From Ophiura sarsii (taxonomy: Eukaryota > Echinodermata > Ophiuroidea > Amphilepidida > Ophiuridae): a DNA stretch of 64,000 nt. Numbering within the stretch: the stretch's first letter is position 1; the number at the start of each line of letters is the position of its first letter. The notes beneath the pieces were generated by a model, which saw only the letters and a list, made by a program, of their open reading frames with translations, was not told the DNA's origin and did not search any database. The position numbers were made by a program, and so were the translations under genes. The stretch covers positions 66,312,919-66,376,918 of the forward strand of contig CM069452.1 in the NCBI GenBank assembly GCA_035610835.1, read 5' to 3'. This document shows, piece after piece, positions 1-12,100 of the stretch.

Positions 1-1089
1 TGTCACCAGAAAAAAACAATTGACGATAGTACCATTACCATTTACTGTAAACATTAGTATAAACGCCGCAAAAAATGCAAACCTATTTACAACACCAATT
101 GAGACATCACACTGTTGATTGAAACTATAGCAACAAATGAAAGACTCCAGACGCGCACACCTCGCTTTATCACAATAATATCCCGCCAAATAATGTGTTG
201 TGACAATAATACTGTATGTTGATGAAAGACATGAGAAAATATATGAAGTGATAATCAATAATCGTTCTGAGTATTTACAGAGACGAAATGGGCTAAAACA
301 TGTGTCGAATGAATGGTGATATTCATAGCCGGAAGGACAAACCATCTGGAAGATATTATCCTACAACAAGCGTGTCATGATTATTCTTCTGCTCAGCTCA
401 ATAGACATGATTGAATTGGCCATGTATGTACAACTATAATCATTTACATCTAGAAGCATTTGACCTTTTAAAGATGTAATGTATTGCTCTATAACTAATT
501 GTATTTATGATCTCAGGAAGTATGATAGCCCGATATTAATCACAAATTATGTACTTGAACGGCATTCATTCTTGTCATCTGCACTGAGCCATGGTTGGAC
601 GATATTGCTTGTGCGTCGTTTTCAATACACAAGTGGGTGTTACGATTAGGCAAAGAAGATGTCTTAAAGCAACGCCAGCATTGTCCCACTTTTATTACTT
701 GAGCAGTGGTTTTCTGTCCCCAGTGTATTTGACATTACTTTGCAGTGCTGCCGAGTTTTTCTGTTTAAAGAAAATTCAATATCAAGGTCTAACAATAGTA
801 AGAGGTAGTCCCAATGGTCTGTTGTGTTTCCTTTGCTTTTTTAACGTCACATATCACATCTATCATGTCTAATGTCTATACAAAAGAAAATAAGAAAATA
901 AACCTAAGCTAAAATATGTCTATATCCATACTGTTATGTTAAGGAAATATCAACCTTTCTTTATGAAATTTATCAGGCACTGTAACTTTTAAACTAATAA
1001 TGTAATGTACATAAAAATATACATTTTTTGTTATGAAATGAGTCGGAGAATCCATTTTTGCTATCAAATTTCACAATCAAAAGTGTTTA

Positions 1090-1403
1090 CATTTTTGCTC
1101 AAAAATCACTATTTGGCGCCAATTTTTACAGACAACCTAACAAAAGTTAGAAATTCCAAAATTTCACCAAAATCATCTGAAGTCAATTATCTAGGATCGA
1201 TTTTGTTTTTTTGTTTTTTGAGATTAAAAACAAAATGTATGCACTTTTTGGTCAATAATTTCAATCTTAAACCGATCCTAGATAATTGAGTTGAGATAAT
1301 TTTGGTGAAATTTTTATTTTATTTTTTATTTTTACCCAAAACAGATTTTTTAGTTTGTCTGAAAATTGTTGGCGCCAAAAAAAGTGATTTGGGGGCAAAC
1401 ACG
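1090..1403. repeat. Foldback (inverted-repeat) element
   Basis: Two nested inverted pairs are visible. Outer arms contain TTGGCGCCAA and the string CAGACAA at 1090-1142, matched in reverse complement at 1349-1403. Inner arms around 1168-1201 pair with 1271-1306 (AATTATCTAGGATCG and its complement). The geometry is that of a MITE or foldback element. No target duplication was identified. Confidence 0.6.
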
Positions 1404-1539
1404 ATGCGTATGGATAAGCAATATTTTGAATCGTCATGCGCACAAGAAACTTAAAAGATTGAGCTGACAACAATAACAAAAACCTATATAATTATAGAAA
1501 TATTTGCAATGTGCTTTAATTTGATTTGTTGCAGCTTGT

Positions 1540-2795
1540 ACGTATGGTGATGCGAAGTATTACTTTTTGACGCCAAATAATAATAAAATCTTTTAAATGG
1601 ATTTTCGAAATCTGCTTCCTTCTCCAATAGTCTGCTTCACTGAAATAGCGTAACTACACGGACTCACAGGAATTCACAATTAAACCTGTAGCTCATAAAA
1701 AGAATAGCTGTACCAAAAGTTACAAAAACACGAGGGCAACTGTTACAGAATATATAAAGATAATATAACGAATGTTGATTTATTTATATCAAAATAATAG
1801 AACAGTTTACTTAATATCAAGTTGACTTTGAGAACATATTTTTTATTTGAAATATATATAACATTTTCTTTAAGGGATATGCAAAGAAGTCATTCCTTTT
1901 CAGATCAACGGTGCCTTTCGAAAGGACTGACATTCGAACACTACCATGTTTTTATCCTTTGAGGGATGTGCTTACGGTATATAAATCAACTTTAGTTAAG
2001 ATGTCACTGATAACAAATGGTCAGCGTGGGGGTTATTTGTTGGCGACCAAAAACATGGTATTCCTCAAATCGTTTTCACCTCGGATCAACTTTTATCCGT
2101 ACAGGCTTTGTTTCACCGTAACCTCATGCATCACTTTAAATAGGAAACGGACAAAAAACCTGTTTAACATGTAAATACACGGATTCCTTTCAATCAAAGT
2201 ATTTTATCGTAGTCTTTCCATCATTTCGAACCAAGGTTAATGCTTAACAATAATCCTAGGAATCTCTTTTATCAAATTACTTATTTCACTAGATTAACTT
2301 ACATCCGTATATTTACCAATTTGCAATGAAGGTTCCCCGCCTGTTTTTTAAAGCCCCCATTCCTTATACTCAATCACCGAAACGCCACCATCTGCCCATT
2401 TCATTTATTTCTCAACAAGACTAGAATCTGTGCATTATTTGCAAACCTGACGTAGATATGACCGTAATAATAGCCAATTGTTCAGTCGTTTTTCCAAAAA
2501 AAACCTAATAGAATATATTGGTATATTTTATACAAATCCGATCCAAGGGATTTCACTATACATGTACTTACAAGGTTCCTTAAAATACAGTCATCATAGA
2601 TTGTCCTGAATTCTTTGACTATTTCAAGTCTCTTTTCAAACTTCTGTCTTCTTTTGTCTTCAACTTTGACGACTGTGATTAGGCCGCCCTGCTAATCTAG
2701 TACGTATGGCGCATGCGTATAAGTGACTCGTACGTAAGACTTATACGATATTCGCCAAAGTAATATTCTTCATCACTTTACGTACAAGCAAGCAA
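1540..2795. repeat. Possible 1.25-kb element with degenerate terminal inverted repeats
   Basis: The left end (CTTGTACGTATGGTGATGC followed by a block ending CGCCAAAT, about 1540-1583) is the imperfect reverse complement of about 2752-2795. The same termini occur beside the 30-bp tandem arrays at 36951-37400 and 58729-60240, so this is one dispersed family. A single unit of the 30-bp array type sits at 2715-2752. No ORF of note lies inside. Confidence 0.45.
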
Positions 2796-3039
2796 AATTG
2801 TACTGGGAACAATTATATACAAATGGTCTACACCTAAAGCAGACCACAAACAGCGCCCACAGCGCCACCAAAGATATCCTCACAGAAAAGTTATAAAGTA
2901 GCTACCGATCGGCAACTTAAGTCGCACACCCCTGATTCTACTCGGTATTTCTGATTACACAATATACACATTTCACGGAATTATCATTATTAAACTCATC
3001 TATCATAGGCTATGTCTTTCTTTGTTTTTCGTTTTACAG

Positions 3040-3190
3040 TGCAAAGAAAAATCCAACCAGTTTGAATGGCGTGTACTCTGCAATGTGATTTTCAGCACCA
3101 CGTATGGTTCGTACTTTTTAGCGGCGGTTTGGACTGGTATCGCCTCGGGGCTAAGCACAAGCTTTCTGTTCTGGCACATAATTGCCTTAG
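3040..3190 (+). CDS. Gene A exon (internal), MFSD6-like TM7 region
   Basis: The 3' splice site has a pyrimidine-rich tract ending TTTTACAG. The donor is G|GTAAGA at 3191. The exon encodes about 50 residues with a hydrophobic helix and the SGLSTSFLFW motif, and ends in phase 1. It starts in phase 0, so a further upstream coding exon is required. Confidence 0.85.
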
Positions 3191-6100
3191 GTAAGATATT
3201 TCGGAAAAAGTGTACTTTAGGTCCCAGATTCTGGTATACCAGTATCGGCCAATACTGGAACATAAAATTTGCCAGTATCGCTCGATACTGGTACGATTTT
3301 AATGTTCCAGTACCGGTCGATACTGGAACATCAAATTGTGTTCCAGTATCGAGCGATACTGGAACGTTTTTATGTTCCAGTATCGTTCGATTCTGGTACA
3401 CAGGTTATCAGTAGTAATTTGTCCCAGTATTGAACGATACTGGTACATAATTTTATTATTCCAGTATTGCCCGATACTGGAACATTTTATATGCGCCAGT
3501 ATCGGATGATACTGGAACACTGACTTTGTACCAGTATCGAACGATAATGGGTGTACCAGTATTGGACGATACTAGTACTTTAGGTTCCAGAATCTGGGAC
3601 CTAAAGTACACTTTTTCCGATATTTCAACGAAACAATGATTATTTTATAATGACCTTGGATTGATCAACTATTTATAAGACAACAGGGTAAGATACACGT
3701 TTACAAGCCTGGAGTAGCCAGTCAATTAATGCTATGAGCATGTATATGACCAAAGATTTTTCAGACACACCCTATACAAATATGTGGTCTATTTTGACAA
3801 ATTAATCATTTGTCATGGAAGATTCGTCAGTTAAGAAATATAATGCAATGCTAAATAATTATTTTTTAATGATAAATGACCAATTAGTAAATATTTTCAC
3901 GACTCATAAATATTTGACTTTCAATGACAAATTGAAAGAATAATTGTTAATCATTAATTTTAGTCATTTAATATGAATAACAAATTAAATGGCAATTGAA
4001 TGACTAATCTTATTTTGTCATTTCATTGATAATTAGTCATTTAATTTGTCATTTCAAATGTCATTCATTAATTTGTCATAAAAAGTTAAATACATTTCAG
4101 TCAAGGAAATGTTTTTTATGATGAAAACTAACTGGAAACACTTTTAATGAGCATCACAAATAAATGTGCACCATTACAGAATATTTCTTGAATCACAAAC
4201 CTGCCATTTCTTATGATAAGTTTTTAATTTGTCAAATAAGACCGCATTTTCGACGAATTAATATTCTCTGTGTACACATGCCAAAATAAAACACTATACA
4301 CGTAAAACATGTTTAAAATGAGAAATTCACGTGTAAAATAAGTCACATTGTGTAGGCGTATCACATGGTTTGGATTGTAAAAAAAGATTCATTCATTAAT
4401 TCATTCATCTATCCATTCACCTCTTCATTGATTCATGGATTGATGAATTGATTCATCGATTCAGTAATTCATATTTATAAGCTGAGTATGATATAAACAG
4501 TCTGCATCCGTCTGGATACTGCAAATAGGTTAATTGTATCAGCTAGACTTGGTGCCCGCAAACTTAAATTAATAAGAGCCCTGAATATCTTAAAGGTAGA
4601 TGTTCCGATTGCTGACCCGATTTTCAACTTGATGTTTTCTATTTGACATGAAAGGTCATCCTTTAAATTGTTGCATTCCAAAGTTTGAGTTGCATTACTC
4701 CAATGGTTCTATTTTTAGAAGCGCAAGGTCAAAAGACATGTGCCCATTGAGTAGTACACAACTGGTTGGTGATTAACAATCTTTGGCAGTAATTCACCAC
4801 ATGAAATCCAAATAATTTCCAAATGAAACATTTCTGGCCCCTAATATTTTACAGACATAATGAGAAAAATATGGGGATTCTTCGGATACCAAAATATCTT
4901 GATGTGAAAAAAAAATCATAGCCCCAAAAAAGTGATCGGGTCATATACCTTTAACATTATAAAATCGATAGGGGGCTCTGATTTTGTCGGCTGTTAGACT
5001 CATGAATTCGTATCTCTGTACGAGATTAAAGCCGTCGTGAAATATCAACGAATCTAAATGATCAGCATTATCTCTCTCCTCTTTCACCCGTGACATCATT
5101 TTGAACACGGACAAAAGCTAAGCGCTGTATTATACCTATGTTAACAGTTGTGTAACACTTTCCACGCGGCTATAGTTTTATCAATACAAAGCAGATTTTT
5201 TTTCAGAAACCTTTTCCAACTTTCAATAATTACTGAACCCAAACTAGGCATGTTTGTACTTATTTCAATGCATTTCCCATGGTGATTCCAAATATGTTAA
5301 TTACATTTTTAATAATTTTGACATTAATTTTTGAAACATTTTGTGAAATTTTGGAATGTCGTTTGCAGACGACTGCCGCATGGAAAGTGTTAAGCTTATT
5401 CTGTTCGGGTGGTTATAAACAGCCAGATATTCTTGATATCCGCAAACTACACCGAGAACCCCGTTGTTTCTGTTATAATTTATTGTTTATGCTCAAGCAC
5501 AGACTCTTTAAACCTTCTCAATACCCCGTGCTCAAAACACGAGGCTCAATACCCACACGATGTGGAATTGTTTGCACCTGTATGTAAATTCTTCGCATTC
5601 TTGTCAGGTTATCGCAGACACACTTCTTGTGACGGCGTAAAGCGTGTCGGGTGCTTCACATAAACAATCAAATAAACAATCGTGCGCCACGAAAGCAGAC
5701 CGTAAATTCTGGGAAATATATTTGGAGCGACCTTTTGAACATTCTATTCCCATTTGACACACAAATCATTTCACCTTTGAACGTTAGAAGCAGGTCGCGA
5801 AATTACAAATCAGTATCTTTAAAGCCGGAAAATCCATGTGAATCAGAAAGAACGGGCACTGTTTTAGTAAAAGCGCCACGAACAAAATGTCAGGTCTGCA
5901 TATTCAAAACCAATAATAGTTCTAAAAAGACCACATATTTGGCTTTCGTTCAACAACAAAATTGAATTCGATCATTGCGTCATAATGTTCATTACGATTC
6001 CGTTCCATGTATATTTACAAACGTTTTAATCACGGATACAGCAAGTTGTCATAGAAATTAGTGCTTATTTAGATTCGGTAAAATCAAAAGTTAAAAATTC

Positions 6101-9100
6101 GAAATAAAATCACAATATATTATCCCTGAATCATATTCTAGTTTTAAAACTAGCCCAAATGTGGCTGAAAGTCACCCCGTGTTCAAAATTGTAGGTAGAC
6201 TGCCTCAAGGTCTCCCTAGCATTCGGTCAATGGTGTTGTATTGAACAATACTTGGGTGGAACACGCGACTTTTCAAAGTTCTTGTGTTAAGAAATTCAAT
6301 GTTTGAACTTCAATTTGTTTAAAAACTAGTGCTATTTTAGATTTTGTCAAATATAAAGTTCAAATTTCAAAAGAAGTTACGATATATAGCAGATTACAGT
6401 TTTAAAACTAGCCTCAATGTGGCTTAAAGTCACCACGTGTGCCAAGTCATATGGCAAGATTGTAGATAGACTGCCTTGGCCAAGGTCTCCCTAGAATGCG
6501 GTCAATGGTGTTGGATTGAACTTAGAGCCACACACGCAATTTTCAAAGTTGTTGTAGACATTTGATGTGTTAAGAAATTCAATGTTTGAACTTCCAATTT
6601 GTTTAAAAAATAGTGCGATTTCAGATTTTGTCAAATATAAAGTTCAACTGTCAAGAGAAATTACGATTTTTGTAGAACCCGGTATTTTAAAGCCTATCCA
6701 GGGGATGACAATAACACATTGTTTTGGTTGGCAGTTTCAGAGATGGCAATCAATGAAACTGGTGAAAAACCTGAAAAGGCTTGAATGTTTTGGATACAAA
6801 ATTGAAATGGCTGAAAATAAATATAACTGTTGCATTATGAGTAAAAAGGCCTGACTAAATTCAAGAAGTAAGACCTTAAAAGAGGCATCTCATCAGCTGA
6901 TTAAAAATAAATCGAGACTCATTAAAATGTACATTGAAGAATGACTTGATAATTCTCTCACAACGATTGGTTTTGAATAATCAGACCTAAAAGCCTTTGT
7001 GAACAAAGTGGCCGTTATTTCTGAATCGCACTGTGAGTCTATATCGCTACTTGAACGGTTTTCATTTACACCTTTACCTCAATAACAAAATCTACTAAAC
7101 TGTAGCGAATCGAGAGCCCTTAACAACATTATTTGTTGACGTCAAAACAACTGTATTAAAATAGATACTGACAAAGACATTCGCAACGACAATCAATGTG
7201 TTTAAATTTAGAACAAGAAGTGGACCAATGTCTCGACTTTGATAAGTATCATTTTCATGCCAGACACCTCAACAATGTTGCCCTTTATACCCTTTACTAT
7301 TAGTTTGGCGGTAAAGAATGCTTAAATTCAATACTGTTGAACAAGTATTAAAAATGTACTGTCACAGTCTGGGGAAATAGGCGCCACTTGACCTACTTAA
7401 ATAACTTGATAGACTATTATTAGAATAGAATGTGTAACACAACAGCGACACTTGTATCGCAGCAAATGTGACGGTTTTCGCGCCAAAACTGACCAGTCGA
7501 TCGTGGTGACGTAACGGAAGTGTCGAATATTCCTCATAAAATTAATAAGCAATGAAGTCAGGCTCATTTTTATATAACAGCATTATTTTTAAAATGTTTT
7601 GTTTTAAAGTCAAGTCAAGGTAATGTCATATTTAAAATTGATGCCATAGGCATATAACTAACTAAGCAAAGAAGTTGTCATATTGTTTGATCAAAACAAT
7701 TATTATTTGATATTAGTTGAAACGTTAATGGCATATCGCATAATTCTAGGGCATTTTCTTAAAGTATATTGTCGCATTCAACTAAATGCGTGAACTGAAA
7801 TGAAATTTGGCGGAAGAGTTTAATCGGAAAAAAGTGTCCAGTTTTTGTAGCAACCAAAACCGTAAATGAAGAATTTGTGATCTAAAATTTGTCACCTCAT
7901 TTCCTGACATTTGCATTTTCAAGACCTTATTTTATAATTGGTTTGACAGTAGCATGTGATAGTATAAGCGCGCTGGTGACTACGTACTGTACCCAATTTT
8001 CAGTACAACATATCAGTATCTCGATAAATTGATTCTGTAATAGATTGCTATTGAAAACAAGTTGCACCCATACGTTGACACCAAAGAAGAATGTTAAAGA
8101 CACCACTACAATGCATTGCGTTTTTAGAACGAAATTATAAATCAATTGTCAATTTGACAGTAGGTCAAAACTATATAATTCCTATTCAAAGGTGACCGTT
8201 TCACCAAATAAATTAAACACAAATGTTTAAATTGATAAGTATCAACAATGGGCATCATACTATTATCACATTTTGCTAATTTTATAGCGATCGGTTAAAT
8301 AGTTCTGGGCTTAAAGTAAACCCACGTGGCCATTGTATGAATAAAAGTACGCCAGAAATAGCCCTAATATCTCAATAAAAGTGACCGTTCCCTTAAACAG
8401 TTAATAAGAAGATCAATGTTTGTCATTAATTCTTATTCATGGTATGTAGGTAAAATTGTCTACAAGTATGAATAAATACAATGATTTAAACTAATCGAAA
8501 ACTTTACATTTGTCACTCCAGGAGACAATCCCGGCCAATATTGTTGGAACACTTTATACACGTGTTTAAAAACTCCCCCTCTCCCCCTGGATCAATGTTG
8601 AACACGATGTTTGGGTTACGGGATACTGGAAGGGGTCAACATTGACCAGTGGGGTGGGGGAGCTATTCATGTTAAGGAAAGACTTCAAGCTTTTCTTCAA
8701 AGTCCGCAAGGTTTCAATAGTGTATAATTTGCGAAAACGAGAACTCATGAAAGTTATTACCTGGATGTTTTAACTAATTATGACCGGGATTGTCTGAATC
8801 ATTTGTTTAAAAAAATCATCTGTTTTCCGTTTTTTGGACATAACATTTGATTCAATAAAGGATTCTTTACCATATTTGAAGGATAGATAGGTCATGTTAT
8901 TGGTCACGTGCCTAACTACTTAAAATGTTATGCTTCAACTTACTTTTAGGGATAGGTCACTTTTAATTACGGAGGTATATTTTAAACACTAAATGCCCAA
9001 GAAATAATGGATATTGCCAGTTATTTAGATTCAAATGGTTTCTTGAAAACATATAATACTATACAAACATGCTGGAAAATACTCTCGTCGCTAACGCGAC

Positions 9101-12100
9101 TCCTGCGTCACGGAAAATGGATTACATAACAAGGAAGGTTGTGCGCTCTCGTCGCTTACGCGACTCACTCGCATGTGTCTAAATGACGGAAAATTATTAA
9201 AAAATTTTTCACACGGATTGCTTTTGAATATGTAGGCCTAAAAGTCTTTGTGAACAAAGTGGCCGTTATTTCTGACTCACACTGTGAGTCTATATTGCTA
9301 CCTTTACACCTTTACCTAAAAAAAACCCTACTAAACTGTAGCGAATTGAGAGCCCTTAAAAACATTGTTTATTGACGTCAAAACAACTGTATTAAAAATA
9401 GATACTGGCAAAGTCATTCGCAACGACATCAAATGTGTCCAAATTTAGAACAAGAAGTGGATCATTGTCTCGACTTTGATAAGTATAATTTTCATGTCAG
9501 ACACCTCAACAATTTTGCCCTTTATACCATTTACTATTAGTTAGGCGGGAAAGAATGCTAAATTCAATACTATTGAACAGGTATAAAAATGTACTGTCAC
9601 AGCTTGGGGAAATACGCGCCACTTGACCTACTTCAATAACTTGATAGACTATTATTAAGAATATAATGTGTAACACAACAGCGACACTTGTATCGCAGCA
9701 AATGTGACGGTTTTAACGCCAAATCTGACGAGACGATCGTGGTGACGTAACGGAAGTGTCGAATATGCCTCATAAATAAGCAATGAAGTCAGGCTCATTT
9801 TTGTATAACAACATTATTTTTTAAATGTTTTGTTTTAAAGTCAAGTCAAGGTAATGTCATATTTAAAATTGATGCCATAGGCAAATAACTAAGCAAAAAC
9901 GTTGTCATATTGTTTGATCAAAACAATATTAGTTGATATTAGTTGTATTAAAGAATTGTGAATGGCATATCGCATAGTTCAAGGGCATGTTCTTAAAGTA
10001 TGTTGTTGCATTCAACTAAATGTGTGAACTAAAATGAAATTTAGTGAAAGAGTTTAATCGGAAAAAAGTGTCCAGTTTTTGTAGCAACCAAAACTGTAAA
10101 TGAAGAATTTGTGTAGAGTTTGGGTATTTATCGCTTGTAAGTTACATTTGCTAGCACAAATACATTTGCTATCAGCTGCGCTTGGATATCAAAAATGTAT
10201 AGGTTACCTTCACATTCTAAACAGATCTATAAAAAAAAAAGTTCCATTAAAGAACGACCACATTTACAGTTAGAACAGCTACAAAACTGGGGATATCTAC
10301 TTGCGAGTTTGTGAAATCTTACAAATACCTAGAAACCTTTGGGATTCCGGTATGGACTATAAGTATGTATGACAAAAAACCCAATTACACTGCCTGTCTT
10401 TTACTATACCTGCATCGATGATGCTTTAAATACAAACTGCTATAAATTGCGAGCAGTCGACTTCAAACGAAGAAACAGCGTGTCAATAAAATATTTAAAA
10501 ATAACTGAATGTAAGCGTTTTATATCGAGCTATAGAGAGAAAACCCTCGAACCCCGGGGACCACACATTCATCAGAGGGTGCACAGATGTGATAGTTTTT
10601 GTGATCATTTTTGTGATCTGATCAACCTTATTACTTGACAAGGTTTAGAATTAGGGCTAAAACAAACCCCATGACAACACAAAATACCAATATTTTGACC
10701 TCTGTCCCTCACACATTCTACCCATTTGAAAAATATTTAATTAGGATATTCGATTCAATGGCTGTACAATTTCTAGAATTTTGTGTATTCTACCCAAAAT
10801 ATTGACGAACTTTGTGTTCAAACTAAGGAGTATACTGCTTTAAGTTAACTTTGTATAAACAAAATGGTCGTAATATTCTAAAAATACTGTTGTCAATTTT
10901 CGGGCTGCATATTCATAGAAAATATTTGAAGACCCGCATCCCCTTTCTCCCTAGTCTCCCTCATGTGCACATAATTAAAGTTGGCGAACGAGACAAGCTT
11001 GAACAGATAGGAAACAGATTGTCTCACAATTAAAGTGACAGTCTTCCTTCGCGTTGTTTTACTTATAATTCTTGGTGAATGAATTCAAGAGATCATTATA
11101 CCTTATACGCAACATTCATTCTCTCAAGCTGTGTTAAGCTCTTAACGCGTCGACGACAACCTGTCGTTGCAGCCCATTTGGTAATTTATCAACGTGACTC
11201 AATTAAGCCTTCGCCTACCCTCTTAACCATTACTAATGATATTCTCTAATTTAAACTTCAGCACATAATCCTTTCTTGATCTAAGATTTGTCACCTCATT
11301 TCCTGACATTTGCATTTTCAAGACCGTATTTTATAATTGGTTTGACAGTAGCATGTGATAGTAGAAGCGCGCTGGTGACTACGTACTGTACCCAATCTTA
11401 AGTGCGACATATCAGTATCTCGATAAGTTGATTCTGTAACAGTTTGCTATTGGAAACAAGTTTCACCCATACGTTGACACCAAAGAAGAATTTTAAAGAC
11501 ACCACCACAATGCATTGAGTTTTTACCAAATGCCCCAATTTTGGTCTCCAATTTGTTTCGGTTCCCATAGACATACCGTATGCACACATATCGCGTTCAT
11601 CGTTGGAGATCTTAGGTTCTAGTTTACATCAATGACTAAATTAGTTATCAGTATTCCTTTTTGTTATCTCCAAAACTTAAGAGCTCTACAAATGCATCGT
11701 GAGAAAAAGCTTTAGTTGGCTGGTATTGGTACAGTATTTCTTGAGACATACTTTAAAAGTTTTCTGAAAAATCTGTTTTGAATATGGTAAAACTAATAGC
11801 CGCATGAAAAGTGTTAAGGATACAAACATAAGACACACATTCCTATAGTTGTAAATGATAGTCAAGAAACTTTTAAATATCCAGACACCATAACAATGAA
11901 CAAACAGATTATTTATTAAACCTGCTATTCAAATGTAATGAGCATGAAACTACAGGGTGTCCCAAAAAAATGTTAACACTCCGGGCGCATAAGATATTTT
12001 AAAAGGACCGGAACATACGGGTCTAATCTTGATGTATTATGAAAGCTGAGTAAATAAGCTTTCATTTGCATTTATTGCGTTCCAATTGGTTATTTAGAAC

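Larger units (their letters stand above)
1..3039. other. Upstream part of gene A locus, no exon recognised
   Basis: No coding exon could be supported here. Short open frames are AT-rich and lack transporter-like helices or splice signals. The N-terminal half of the gene A protein should lie upstream, so this is probably intron or 5' flank. It holds a foldback element at 1090-1403 and a degenerate inverted-repeat pair near 1540 and 2790. The rest (1-1089, 1404-1539, 2796-3039) shows nothing I can name. Confidence 0.5.

Noticed and set aside
3239..3576. CRISPR-like array of regularly spaced repeats
   Set aside because: The repeats are palindromes that vary between units, spacers are short and AT-rich, there are TIRs, and the context is a spliced animal gene.
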